From Granulosicoccus sp965214025 (GTDB lineage Bacteria > Pseudomonadota > Gammaproteobacteria > Granulosicoccales > Granulosicoccaceae), in assembly GCA_965214025.1 (NCBI GenBank), contig CBDCAW010000047.1, positions 1 through 64,000 of the forward strand: a stretch of 64,000 nucleotides of DNA, read 5' to 3'. Under the pieces are notes generated by a model that was given only the letters and a program-made list of their open reading frames with translations, searched no databases and was not told the DNA's origin. Of the stretch, positions 17,317 through 26,871 are shown piece by piece. Within the stretch, counting starts at the first letter, position 1. Every line of letters starts with the position of its first letter. The translations under genes were made by a program, and so were the position numbers.

Positions 17317-18306
17317 ATGGGCACGGCGAGTGAAGTGGTTACGCGGCAGGGTGCAGCAGGGGCCGGCCAGTCGGCCCGGCCGCGCGTGCGCACGCTACAG
17401 GGCATGATCGCCATCCTGCAGGAATACTGGACGAGCCAGGGTTGTATCGTGCAGCAATCGTACGACATGCCGATGGGCGCCGGCACCTTTCATCCGTCCA
17501 CGTTCCTGCGTGCGATCGGCCCCGAGCCGTGGCACGCCTGCCATACACAGGCATCGAGACGGCCGACTGACGGGCGCTATGGCGACAACCCGAACCGCAT
17601 GCAGCACTACTACCAGTTCCAGGTGGCGATGAAGCCGTCTCCGGCCGACATGCAATCGAAGTATCTGGGTTCGCTCGAAGCGCTCGGTTTCGATCCGCTG
17701 GAGCATGATATCCGTTTCGTCGAAGACAACTGGGAATCTCCCACGCTCGGCGCCTGGGGTCTGGGCTGGGAGGTCTGGCTCAACGGCATGGAGGTCACTC
17801 AGTACACCTATTTCCAGCAATGCGGCGGGCTGGCCTGCCAGCCGGTGCTCGGTGAACTGGCCTACGGCATCGAGCGGCTGGCCATGTACATCCAGCAGGT
17901 GGACAACGCCTACGATCTGGTCTGGGGCGACTCGGTGGCGGGTCCGGTGACCTACGGCGACGTGTTCCATCAGAACGAGGCGGAGCAATCGGCCTACAAC
18001 TTCGAGCATGCCGACGTGCAGACGCTGGCGGCGGATTTCGAGCACGCGGAGCGCGATTGCCGTCGCCTGTGCGAACTCGCCCTCCCGCTGCCGGCCTACG
18101 AACAAGTACTGCACGGCTCGCATGTGTTCAATCTGCTCGATGCCAGGCATGCCCTGTCGGTGACCGAGCGTCAGCGTTACATCCTGCGCGTGCGGGGTCT
18201 GTCGCGGCTGGTGGCGGAAGCCTATCTGGAACGGCGCGAGGCGCTCGGGTTTCCGTTGTTGAAAGGCCGGCCCGGAAAATCCGACCAGGGAGTAGCCAGT
18301 GCCTGA
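17317..18306 (+). CDS. glyQ: Glycyl-tRNA synthetase alpha subunit
   Basis: Catalytic subunit of the alpha2beta2 glycyl-tRNA synthetase, which charges tRNA-Gly. Class II motifs are visible: QSYDMPMGAGTFHPSTFLRA (motif 1/2 region), NPNRMQHYYQFQV, EDNWESPTLGAWGLGWEVW, and the C-terminal motif GELAYGIERLAMY. ATG 17317 is chosen because GGAAGG lies upstream and because the 50 codons before it are not family-like. The resulting 329 residues are slightly longer than usual at the N-terminus. The stop overlaps the glyS start by 8 bp, the usual coupled arrangement. Confidence 0.96.
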   Translation: MGTASEVVTRQGAAGAGQSARPRVRTLQGMIAILQEYWTSQGCIVQQSYDMPMGAGTFHPSTFLRAIGPEPWHACHTQASRRPTDGRYGDNPNRMQHYYQFQVAMKPSPADMQSKYLGSLEALGFDPLEHDIRFVEDNWESPTLGAWGLGWEVWLNGMEVTQYTYFQQCGGLACQPVLGELAYGIERLAMYIQQVDNAYDLVWGDSVAGPVTYGDVFHQNEAEQSAYNFEHADVQTLAADFEHAERDCRRLCELALPLPAYEQVLHGSHVFNLLDARHALSVTERQRYILRVRGLSRLVAEAYLERREALGFPLLKGRPGKSDQGVASA

Positions 18307-20373
18307 CTTGCTCATTGAGATCGGTTGTGAGGAACTGCCGGCGGCATCGGTGCTGCCCATGGCCCGGCAGCTGGCCAACGGTTTGCACGGCTTGCTGAAA
18401 AATGCAGGTGTGGCACCTGTCGAGCCGGTGGTGTACGCGACCCCGCGACGGCTGGCTGCCTTGTGGAAAGACGTGGAATCGAAGCAGGCCGAACAGAAGC
18501 TCGAACGTCGTGGGCCGGCGTTGAAGGCCGCCTACGCCGATGGGCAACCGACCAGAGCGTTGGCGGGCTTCCTGAAATCGGCGAATGCCACCGCAGACCA
18601 GCTAACCACCGTGAGCACACCGAAGGGCGAATGGTTGATGCTCGAGCAGACGCTGCCGGGCCGCGAACTGCAAGCCGTACTCGCAGATGGTCTCGCCGAC
18701 GCAGTCAACGCCCTGCCGATGCCGCGACGCATGCGCTGGGGACGACCAGCCGCATGAATTCCTGCGCCCCCTGGCATGGCTGCTGGCCCTGCACGGTCGG
18801 AGCACGCTACCCCTGCAGCTCTTCGGCCTCACGGCTGGCAACACGACTCGTGGTCATCGGTTTCATGCCCCGGGGGCCCTTGAAATCACCGAGCCGGCCG
18901 CCTACGAGGCGATGCTGGAGCAGGCGCACGTGGTGGCCAGTTTCGACGAGCGGCGCCGACGGGTGGTGGAGGGCGTGAGGCGCGAGGCACTCGCTCTCGG
19001 TGGTGATCCGCTGTTGGACCCTGGGCTGGTCGATGAGGTCACCGCGCTGGTCGAGTGGCCGGTAGCGCTGGCGGGGCGTTTCGACAAGCGCTTTCTCGAG
19101 TTGCCGAAGGAGGCGCTGATTCAGACCATGCAGGAGAACCAACGTTACTTCGCGCTCAGTGACACCGATGGCGGGCTGATGGCGGCATTCGTCACGGTGG
19201 CCAACCTGGCATCCAACCGCGCGGAGACCGTGGTGGAAGGGAACGAGCGGGTGATCCGTCCGCGCTTCTACGACACCCTGTTCTTCTGGAATCAGGACCG
19301 TGCGCTGACCCTGGAAGAGCGTCTGCCTGCGCTCGACCGGTTGCTGTTCCAGGAGAAGCTCGGCAGTGTCGGCGACAAGGTCGCACGGATTGCCACCCTG
19401 GCAGCCTTCCTGGCCGGGCCGCTGCAGGCGTCCGCGGATGAATGCATTCAGGCCGCGAGCCTGTGCAAGTGCGATTTGACCACCGAGATCGTCAAGGAAC
19501 TGCCGAAGATGCAGGGCATAGCCGGGCGCTATTATGCGCAGCGCGAAGGCCTTGCCGACGCTATCGTGGTGGCGATGGACGAGCACTACTATCCACGCTT
19601 CGCCGGTGATCGCCTGCCCGCCAATGCCGTGGCTCAGGCTGTGTCTCTGGCTGACAAGTGCGACACCCCTGGTGGGCATCTACGGCCTTGGCCTGAAGCC
19701 GAGCGGCGCCAAGGATCCGTTTGCCCTGCGCCGTGCGGCCATCGGCATCGTGCGCATTCTGATCGAGGGTCGGCATGATATTGCCCTTGATCAGATGGTC
19801 GGCGAGTCGCTGGTGCTCTACGGTGACGATGTGGCGGGTGCGAATGCGGGCGAGATCGTGGAATTCCTGCTCGAACGCCTGCGGGGTTATGCGCTCGACA
19901 AAGGCTTCACGCCCGACGCCATCGATGCCGTGCTGGCCAAGGGTCTGGTCAGGCCCCTGGATATCGCGACGCGCCTCGAGGCGATTCGCGAATTCCGCGA
20001 AACGCCGGCGGCGGTATCGCTGAGTGCGGCCGGCAAGCGTATCGCGAACATCCTGAAGAAGGCCGACGGTCTGCAGGCTGCCGAGGTGGATCGCACCAGG
20101 CTTGCGGAGCCTGCCGAGCAGGCGTTGTTCAAGGCTCTGGAAGAGCAGGAGCCAGGTATTCACAGTGCTTACGCGTCACACGACTATCAGCGAGCCATGA
20201 CCTTGACGGCGCGCCTACGTGAACCGGTGGATGCGTTCTTCGACGGCGTGATGGTCATGGTGGACCAACCGTTGCTGAAAGCCAATCGCCTGGCTTTGCT
20301 GGCACGAGTCGAGGCCCTGTGTTCTTCCACTGCCGACCTGTCGCGCCTGCAGCCGCAGACCGAAAAGACGTGA
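18299..20373 (+). pseudogene. glyS: Glycyl-tRNA synthetase beta subunit, two single-base frameshifts
   Basis: The beta subunit needed for tRNA-Gly recognition; full length would be about 690 residues. The frame from 18299 (LLIEIGCEELPA) runs to LPMPRRMRWG, then breaks at the G-run 18738-18741, where one base is missing. Reading continues in the next frame (HEFLRPLAWLL, TTRGHRFHAP, MQENQRYFAL) to SLADKCDT, where the C-run 19666-19669 has one base too many. The third frame carries LVGIYGLGLKPSGAKDPFAL and the C-terminal DALR-like domain to 20373. Everything else is conserved, and the enzyme is essential with no second copy in view, so sequence errors are more likely than true loss. Confidence 0.85.
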
Positions 20374-20390
20374 CAGACGGAGGCAGGCGC

Positions 20391-21017
20391 TTGAAACTCA
20401 TCGTGCTCGACCGGGATGGCGTGATCAATCAGCAGCTCGACGGGCCGGTGGCAACCGCCGACGACTGGACGGCCTTGCCCGGTAGCATCGAGGCGATCGT
20501 GCAGCTTCACCAGGCCGGCTATCACATTGCCGTGGCCACCAATCAGTCCGGTATCTCGCGCGGTCTCATCGAGCTGGACGCATTGCACGCCATCCATCGC
20601 AAGATGATCGAACAGGTTAGCCACGCCGGAGGCAAGATAGATGTGGTGGCCTTCTGCCCGCATAGCGATGCCGAGCGCTGCGATTGCCGCAAGCCCATGC
20701 CCGGCATGCTCTACACGATATCCGAGCGCCTCGAGATCGATCTGAGCACGGTCTCGGTGGTCGGTGATTCGCTGCGTGATCTGCAGGCGGCCATGGCGGC
20801 AGGAGCCAAGCCTGTGCTGGTCAGGACGGGTAACGGTCGCCGCACCTTGGACGACAACAAGGGCCTGGAGCACATTCCGGCCTACGACGATCTTTCCCAT
20901 TACGTGACTGTCCTGCTCTCGGCAGAGCGCCAGGGAGCTGCGGAGCGCAAGTCTTCGGATGAGCGCAAGACGTCCGAAACGCGCAGGGCGTCGGATACGC
21001 GAAAAGGCGTCGAATGA
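20391..21017 (+). CDS. gmhB: D,D-heptose 1,7-bisphosphate 7-phosphatase
   Basis: A HAD-superfamily phosphatase of LPS inner-core heptose biosynthesis. Motif I is VLDRDGVIN and motif II VATNQSG; the zinc loop is CPHSDAERCDCRKP, diagnostic for GmhB; motif IV is VVGDSLRDLQAA. TTG 20391 is chosen because CGGAGG (20378-20383) sits at the right distance; GTG 20370 is possible but places the ribosome site inside the gene. The last 30 residues are a non-conserved tail of four six-residue repeats (AAERKS, SDERKT, SETRRA, SDTRKG). It follows glyS closely and overlaps plsC by 4 bp. Confidence 0.93.
   Translation: MKLIVLDRDGVINQQLDGPVATADDWTALPGSIEAIVQLHQAGYHIAVATNQSGISRGLIELDALHAIHRKMIEQVSHAGGKIDVVAFCPHSDAERCDCRKPMPGMLYTISERLEIDLSTVSVVGDSLRDLQAAMAAGAKPVLVRTGNGRRTLDDNKGLEHIPAYDDLSHYVTVLLSAERQGAAERKSSDERKTSETRRASDTRKGVE
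20937..21008 (+). repeat. Four 18-bp tandem repeats in the gmhB 3' end
   Basis: Four degenerate 18-bp units encode the charged tail AAERKS-SDERKT-SETRRA-SDTRKG just before the gmhB stop. The unit length keeps the frame. Homologues normally end before this segment, so it looks like a local expansion. Confidence 0.7.
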
Positions 21018-21790
21018 AGATGGTATATCAGGGGTGGCTGCTGCTGCGCAGCCTGGTGTTCTGGATCTGGATGATTCTCACCACACTGGTGCTGGGCTTG
21101 CCGGTCATGCTGGGGGCTCTCGTGTCGTACGATTTCGGGTACCGCTTCGTGAACATGTGGTTGTTTGCCAATGTGTACGGGCTCAAGGCGATCTGTGGTG
21201 TGGGCTGGCGGGTCGAAGGCAGCGAGCATATTCCGAAAGAGGCATGCATCGTGATGGCCAAGCATCAGTCCACCTGGGAAACGATGTTCCTGCCGATGAC
21301 GATCTGGCATGCGGTCTATGTGGCAAAGAAGTCCCTGGTGCGCATCCCGATCTTCGGCTGGACTCTCGTGCTGATGAAGTTCATCTTGATCGACCGCTCG
21401 TCCGGTCGCTCGGCGATTGCCCAGATGGTGGAGCAGGCGCGTGCCAGGGTTGCACTGGGGCGATCGATCATCATATTTCCCGAAGGCACGCGAAGGCCGG
21501 TCGGAGCGAAGCCCGCCTATCGCATCGGCGGCGCCATCGTGGCGCAGAAGACCAATACGCCTATCCTGCCTGTGGCACTGAATGCCGGTCAGTTCTGGCC
21601 ACGCATGGGTTTCATCAAGTACCCCGGAGAGATCACCGTACGCTTCGGTCCGCTGATCGATCCCGCTGGCAGAGATGCCGACGAGATCCTTGGCGAGACC
21701 CAGGCCTGGATCGAGGCGGCGATGAGCGAGATCACATTGTCGCCGAATGAAGGCATCGCGCCGTTGGAGGACGGTGTTCTGAAGCCCTGA
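21014..21790 (+). CDS. plsC: 1-acyl-sn-glycerol-3-phosphate acyltransferase
   Basis: An inner-membrane acyltransferase that adds the second acyl chain to make phosphatidic acid. Two N-terminal hydrophobic segments (about 8-50) are followed by AKHQSTWETMFLP, the HX4E form of the catalytic motif used in this branch of the family, and by FPEGTRRPVG, the lysophosphatidate-binding block. Length (258) is typical. It starts inside the gmhB stop (ATGA), a gmhB-plsC pairing seen in other gammaproteobacteria, where plsC follows glyS and gmhB. It converges on tatD with a 6-bp gap. Confidence 0.93.
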   Translation: MKMVYQGWLLLRSLVFWIWMILTTLVLGLPVMLGALVSYDFGYRFVNMWLFANVYGLKAICGVGWRVEGSEHIPKEACIVMAKHQSTWETMFLPMTIWHAVYVAKKSLVRIPIFGWTLVLMKFILIDRSSGRSAIAQMVEQARARVALGRSIIIFPEGTRRPVGAKPAYRIGGAIVAQKTNTPILPVALNAGQFWPRMGFIKYPGEITVRFGPLIDPAGRDADEILGETQAWIEAAMSEITLSPNEGIAPLEDGVLKP

Positions 21791-21796
21791 GAACGT

Positions 21797-22661
21797 TCAA
21801 GCCGCCCGATGCCGACCCGCAACGTTCAGAATTTCCGCCGGAATGCCTTCGCTGAGCCTGAACAGACGCACTGCGTTGGCGGTGGTCTGCCTGGCAACCT
21901 CTTCCGCCTCTTCGGAGCGTATTTCGCTGATCACCCGCCAGACGGCCAGCAGGAACGCGGGCTCGTTGCGCTGGCCATGATGCTCGGCATCACTCTGATC
22001 AGGCGCATCGGTTTCCAGCAGCAGTGAATCCAGCGGCACCTTGGCGACTACTTCGCGCAACCGCTTGGCCCGCTCATACGTCACGGCACCGCCGAAGCTC
22101 AGGCAATAACCGAGATCGATCAGACGATAGGCCTGTTGTATCGAGCCATTGAAACTGTGAACCTGCCCGCGATAGTGCCCGGATGCGCGAATCATGCGGA
22201 TGACGTCCTCCACCGCCTTGCGTGCGTGAATCACGATCGGCAGACCGAATTCCCGTGCCATGACCAGCTGCGCATCGAACAGGCGCTGCTGCCGCGACTT
22301 GTCGGCACCGGCGATGAAGTAGTCGAGCCCACATTCCCCCACCGCCACCGCTTTCTCGCTGCCCAGCCATTGCGCCAGCATTCGGATATCGTCATCGGCA
22401 TGCTCACGGTAGAAGCACGGATGCAGCCCATAGCAGGCATGAAGATCGATATTGCCCGCACATACGTCTCGCACACGTGGCCAGAGGCGCCGGCTGATGG
22501 CGGGCACTATCTGTGCGAGCACACCCGCCTCGCGTGCGCTGCGCAGGACAGCGGGCAGGTCATCGTTCAGACGATCGTCGTCCGTGTGAACGTGGCTGTC
22601 GATGAGTGCTATGGAAGCCAGGGGTTCCTCCGGCAGTGTGGTAAGCGTGAGAATGGTTCAT
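21797..22661 (-). CDS. tatD: TatD-family metal-dependent hydrolase (one frameshift near the start)
   Basis: TatD-type DNase/hydrolase of the amidohydrolase TIM-barrel fold. Visible ligands and motifs include the HxH of IDSHVHTDDDRL, the GECGLDYF Glu block, VIHARKA, HSFNGS and LLETDAPDQS. In the given sequence this frame has no ATG. ATG 22661, with AGGAG 7 bases upstream, starts MNHSHAY but is one base out of frame. Removing one C from the 4-base run at 22621-22624 joins them as MNHSHAYHTAGG-TLASIALIDSHVH. An internal GTG start at 22522 would delete the HxH metal site and is unlikely. Homopolymer error is the simplest explanation. Confidence 0.85.
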
Positions 22662-22966
22662 CAGGGTGCTCCTGTGCGAACCGTCGGGGTATGGAATCGA
22701 GGCTCGCCTTCGGAACCGGCTGCATCTACGAGCCATCGGCCGGGCCGGCACACACGCCAGGCTCGCACGGATAGTCGATCTGCCGACATGGTGGCTTAAT
22801 GTACAATCGGCCGCCATTGCTTTCAAAGTATGCAGAGCTTTTCTGTACTGTACATTCTGAAATAGTAGCGGTCCATGCGTTCGACGAAGAATGTAGCATA
22901 GGGCCAGCAGCGCTCCGGGCGATTCACCCGGCGTGTAGAAATGTATTATCAAGAGGTTGCAACACC

Positions 22967-23827
22967 ATGCGTTGGAGACAGGGCAGGCGCAGTTCCAATA
23001 TCGAAGATCGGCGCGGTGCCGGCGGTGGCATGCGCATGCCCGGCGGGCGCGGCGTCAAGGTGGGCGGCATCGGTGGCATCGTCCTGCTGTTGCTGTCGTT
23101 GTTTCTCGGGGTCGATCTGACCGGTCTGGTCGGCCTGACCGGCGGTGGCCTGCCGCAAGTTTCCGAGTCGTCGCCGCGCGGCGAGTTGCGTAGCGACGAC
23201 GAAGCGGCGCAATTCATCTCGGCGGTGCTTGCCGATACCGAAGATACCTGGAGCAAGCTGTTCGACCAGGCCGGCGAAACGTATCAGCCACCGGTGCTGG
23301 TGCTGTTCTCCGATGGCGTGGAGTCGGCATGCGGCTTCGCCTCATCGGCAGCCGGGCCGTTCTACTGCCCCGGGGATTCGAAGGTGTACATCGACCTGAG
23401 CTTCTTTCGCGAATTGGAGCGCATGGGCGCCGGCGGTGATTTCGCCCAGGCCTACGTACTCGCTCACGAGGTCGGCCATCATGTGCAGAATCAGCTGGGC
23501 GTGTCGATGGCCGTTCAGCGCCAGCAGCGTCAGGTCGGCACGACGGCGGCCAACCGGCTCTCGGTGCTGGCCGAGTTGCAGGCGGATTGCTATGCCGGTG
23601 TGTGGGCACACCATGCCCAGCGTGACCGTCAGGTGCTCGAGCCGGGTGATCTGGAAGAGGGCATGAATGCGGCGGGGCGCATCGGTGACGATCAATTGAT
23701 GAAGAGCGCGGGCCGGCAGGTTCGCCCGGAGGCCTTCACGCACGGTACCTCGGAGCAGCGTCAGACCTGGCTGTACCGCGGGCTGGAAACAGGTGACGCA
23801 CAGCAGTGCGACACCTTCGGCGCCTGA
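22967..23827 (+). CDS. YpfJ-family neutral zinc metallopeptidase
   Basis: A membrane-anchored putative zinc peptidase (286 residues). The basic N-terminus MRWRQGRRSSNIEDRRG and the Gly-rich GGIGGIVLLLLSLF helix (about 35-55) are standard for this family. The zinc site is HEVGHHVQ, with ELQADCYAGVW supplying the third ligand region, and FYCPGDSKVYIDLSFF precedes it. ATG 22967 gives the family N-terminus; the upstream in-frame ATG at 22799 would add 56 non-conserved residues. Substrate is not known for the family. Stands alone, with a 300-bp upstream gap to tatD that shows no clear promoter. Confidence 0.9.
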   Translation: MRWRQGRRSSNIEDRRGAGGGMRMPGGRGVKVGGIGGIVLLLLSLFLGVDLTGLVGLTGGGLPQVSESSPRGELRSDDEAAQFISAVLADTEDTWSKLFDQAGETYQPPVLVLFSDGVESACGFASSAAGPFYCPGDSKVYIDLSFFRELERMGAGGDFAQAYVLAHEVGHHVQNQLGVSMAVQRQQRQVGTTAANRLSVLAELQADCYAGVWAHHAQRDRQVLEPGDLEEGMNAAGRIGDDQLMKSAGRQVRPEAFTHGTSEQRQTWLYRGLETGDAQQCDTFGA

Positions 23828-23875
23828 TTCGGCGCCCGAGAACCACCACTCATGACTTTGAGGGGCCACTAGTCA

Positions 23876-24712
23876 GTGAGAATGACTGCTGCCGAGTTTC
23901 TCGCCTGGCCGAACAAGCGCGTCACGCTGCTGGGCATGTCGGGAGTCGGCAAGACGCGGTTGGCGAACTTCCTGCGCGGCGACGACTGGTTTCACTATTC
24001 GGTCGACTACCGTATCGGCACGCGCTATCTCGATGAGCCGATACTCGACAACATCAAGCGCCAGGCCATGCAGGTGCCTTTCCTGCACGAGCTGCTGTTG
24101 ACCGATTCGATCTATATCAGCAACAACATCACCGTCGATAACCTCAAGCCGCTTTCCACGTTTCTGGGCATGCTCGGCGACCCTGACAAGGGTGGGCTAC
24201 CGTTGCCGGAATTCAAGCGGCGGCAGCACCTTCACCTGCTTGCCGAGCTTGCAGCGATGCGTGATGTGCGTGATTTCATCGACAAGGCCGGTTCCATCTA
24301 CGGTTACCGCGATTTTCTCAACGATGCCAGCGGCAGCTTCTGCGAAATCGATGATGACGAAGTGATCACCGCGATGGCCGAGCAGTCTGTGATCATCTAC
24401 CTCGAGGCCAGCGCCGAAGACGAGGCGCATCTGATCGAACGGGCGCGGCTGCATCCGAAGCCGCTGTATTATCGGGATTCGTTCCTGAACGAGCACCTCG
24501 AACGCTATCAGGCCGAGTACGGTATCGAGTACACCACGCTGATCGATCCGGGGCATTTCGTGCGGTGGGTGTTTCCGCACCTGTTCCGTTCGCGCGTTCC
24601 GCGTTATCAGGCGATCGCCGGGGCGCATGGTTACACCGTATCGGCGCGCGATGCCTTCGAGGTGAATTCGGCGGCAGAATTTCTTGAACTGGTGGCAGGC
24701 GCTCTCGACTGA
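23876..24712 (+). CDS. P-loop ATPase coupled to metA
   Basis: A 278-residue cytoplasmic protein with a Walker A motif GMSGVGKT near residue 20 and a nucleoside-kinase-like core (SVDYRIGTRYLD, DFLNDASGSFCEIDDDEV, VIIYLEASAEDEAHLIERA). I recognise the fold class but not a characterised family. It could be a kinase rather than an ATPase, since the layout recalls shikimate or adenylate-kinase-like proteins. GTG 23876 is the longest start; ATG 23882 two codons later is equally likely. The stop overlaps the metA ATG (TGATG), so the two are co-translated, which suggests a link to methionine synthesis or its control. Confidence 0.7.
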   Translation: MRMTAAEFLAWPNKRVTLLGMSGVGKTRLANFLRGDDWFHYSVDYRIGTRYLDEPILDNIKRQAMQVPFLHELLLTDSIYISNNITVDNLKPLSTFLGMLGDPDKGGLPLPEFKRRQHLHLLAELAAMRDVRDFIDKAGSIYGYRDFLNDASGSFCEIDDDEVITAMAEQSVIIYLEASAEDEAHLIERARLHPKPLYYRDSFLNEHLERYQAEYGIEYTTLIDPGHFVRWVFPHLFRSRVPRYQAIAGAHGYTVSARDAFEVNSAAEFLELVAGALD

Positions 24713-25803
24713 TGCCGCTTGTCGCGCACAACCAACTGCCCACCTACGAGCGCCTGCGGCGCGATGGGCATGTGGTGCTCGATGCCGAGCGTGCCAAGGA
24801 TCAGGATATCCGCCCGTTGCACGTCGGTCTGTTGAATATGATGCCCGATGCGGCACTGACAGCCACCGAGCGGCAGTTCTTCCGTTTGGTCGGGTCGAGC
24901 AACCCGATCTCGCAGTTCTACATTCATCCCTTCACGCTCGATGCCATCCCGCGGAGCATGGAGGCCCGTGAGTACATCGATGCCTGGTACGAGCCGCTTG
25001 AAGTGGTCATGGAGCAGGGCCTCGACGCCCTGATCATCACCGGTGCCAATGTCACCAAGCCGGACCTGTCGCTGGAAGTGTTCTGGCAACCGCTTGGCGA
25101 TGTCATTGCCTGGGCTGACCGGCAGGTGACGTCCACCCTGTGTTCCTGCCTTTCCAGCCATGCCGTGCTGTTGCATCGTCACGGCATCGAGCGGCGCGGC
25201 CTGGCGAAGAAATGCTGGGGTATCTTCAATCACGAAGTGAAGTTGCGTGACCACCCGCTGGTGCATGATGTGAACACCCTGGTCAGTGCCCCTCACTCAC
25301 GGTTCAATGAGATCAGCCGTGAGCAACTGGAAGGCGCCGGGCTGCACGTGATCATCGAAGGCGACGAACCAGGGGTGCAGTGTGCGGTGAGCCCGGACGG
25401 CTTTCGCACCATTTTCTTCCAGGGGCACCCCGAATACGACACCATCAGTCTGATGAAGGAATACAAGCGCGACACTCTGCTGCATCTCGAGGGGAAGCTA
25501 CCTGCGTATCCGCCGTTTCCGCTCGGCTACTTCGACGATCACGTGCAGGCGCTGCTCGGCGAATACCGGTTGAAGGTGGAGCAGGCGCTGGCTCGAGGTG
25601 AGAGCCTGCCGAGGTTTCCCGAACACCTGGTGAAACCGCACTTGCACAACACCTGGCACGATAGCGGAGAGGCGATTGTCGGCAACTGGATCGGGCTGGT
25701 GTATCAGCTGACGCATGCGGAGCGCACCCGGCCCTACATGAACGGTATCGATCGCGATGACCCACTCGGGTGGCTGGAGCGGTCAGGTCTGCCGATCCGA
25801 TAG
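24712..25803 (+). CDS. metA: Homoserine O-succinyltransferase
   Basis: First committed step of methionine synthesis from homoserine. Family blocks are MPLVAHNQLPTYERL, LHVGLLNMMPD, the catalytic Cys within TLCSCLSSHAV, and the His/Glu pair in FFQGHPEYD. A C-terminal HNTWHDSGEAIVGNWIG is present. At 363 residues it is longer than enteric MetA, with the C-terminal extension seen in many gammaproteobacterial members. Acyl-donor choice (succinyl or acetyl) cannot be settled by reading alone. It overlaps the convergent trmB by 21 bp. Confidence 0.92.
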   Translation: MPLVAHNQLPTYERLRRDGHVVLDAERAKDQDIRPLHVGLLNMMPDAALTATERQFFRLVGSSNPISQFYIHPFTLDAIPRSMEAREYIDAWYEPLEVVMEQGLDALIITGANVTKPDLSLEVFWQPLGDVIAWADRQVTSTLCSCLSSHAVLLHRHGIERRGLAKKCWGIFNHEVKLRDHPLVHDVNTLVSAPHSRFNEISREQLEGAGLHVIIEGDEPGVQCAVSPDGFRTIFFQGHPEYDTISLMKEYKRDTLLHLEGKLPAYPPFPLGYFDDHVQALLGEYRLKVEQALARGESLPRFPEHLVKPHLHNTWHDSGEAIVGNWIGLVYQLTHAERTRPYMNGIDRDDPLGWLERSGLPIR

Positions 25804-26523
25804 CGTTCGTTCGTACAGTAGATCGAAGACCTCATGCCCCAGACGCTGGCCGCGACGTTCGAACCGGGTGCTGGCTCGCCACTCGGGCTGCGCTGAGAAG
25901 CAGCCACACCCCGCCAGGTTCACGAGCGTATTCGAGCGGTCGAGGTGTTCCGCCATCCAGGTGGCATAGTCGGCCCAGTCGGTGGCGCAGTGCAGCATGC
26001 CACCCGGTGCCAGCGTTCGGCTCACCCGATCTATAAAAGCCAGCTGCACGATCCGCCGCTTGTGATGGCGTTTCTTGTGCCAGGGATCTGGGAAGAACAG
26101 TGCGATCAGTTCAGCCGAGGCAGGTGCCAGCATGTGTTCCAGCACGTCCATGGCGTCGTGCTGAATGACACGCACATTGGTCAGGCCATGCTTTTCGATG
26201 GTACGCAGCGCGTGGCCAACCCCGGGTGCATGGACCTCGATGCCCAGGAAGTCGGTTTCCGGCCTGAGCCGCGCCATGTGAACGAGCGCATCACCGTTTC
26301 CGAAACCGATTTCCACCCACAAAGGGGCTGACCTGCCGTAGATCACGGGAAGCTCGAGCCGGGAGGTATCGAACGGTATGCCCCAGCGGGGCAGGAGCGT
26401 GTCGAGCGCCGTCGTCTGTGCATCGGTCATCCGACCGTTACGCACGACGAAACTGCGAATGGAGCGACTGGACAGGCGCTGACTGGCGCCGCTGCCGTGC
26501 TTCGGGTTGTCTGGGTAGTCCAT
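25783..26523 (-). CDS. trmB: tRNA (guanine-N7-)-methyltransferase
   Basis: Methylates G46 of tRNA. The SAM site is VEIGFGNGDALVHMA, followed by FLGIEVHAPGVG, and the family signature is LFFPDPWHKKRHHKRRIV. ATG 26523 (MDYPDNPKHG) is used; the frame continues upstream through the tRNA gene on the other strand, which is not coding. 246 residues fits TrmB. The gene faces away from tRNA-Thr, whose 5' end is 61 bp upstream of this start. Confidence 0.95.
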   Translation of the reverse strand: MDYPDNPKHGSGASQRLSSRSIRSFVVRNGRMTDAQTTALDTLLPRWGIPFDTSRLELPVIYGRSAPLWVEIGFGNGDALVHMARLRPETDFLGIEVHAPGVGHALRTIEKHGLTNVRVIQHDAMDVLEHMLAPASAELIALFFPDPWHKKRHHKRRIVQLAFIDRVSRTLAPGGMLHCATDWADYATWMAEHLDRSNTLVNLAGCGCFSAQPEWRASTRFERRGQRLGHEVFDLLYERTLSDRQT

Positions 26524-26583
26524 CTTGATCGAACGCCGATATGGCCCCGCCGCGAGCTGAGCTGATACAATTCGGAGAATGAT

Positions 26584-26659
<76 letters not shown>

Positions 26660-26871
26660 TCATCTTCCAGTGCTTCTCTTCCAGTGCTTCCTGGTTTTTC
26701 GATCACTTTCGAGAAACTGCCGCGCTGCACTCGCGTTGCACCCGCAATGCATCGATGAACCACTAACCACTAGTTGCCGCAGCTATCTCGTCGCGCAGCC
26801 AGGCGAAGTGGAAGAACCTCGCCCGCTCCAGTTGGTGTTGGTGCAACTACTCGGGTTTCAAGGTTGCCGGA

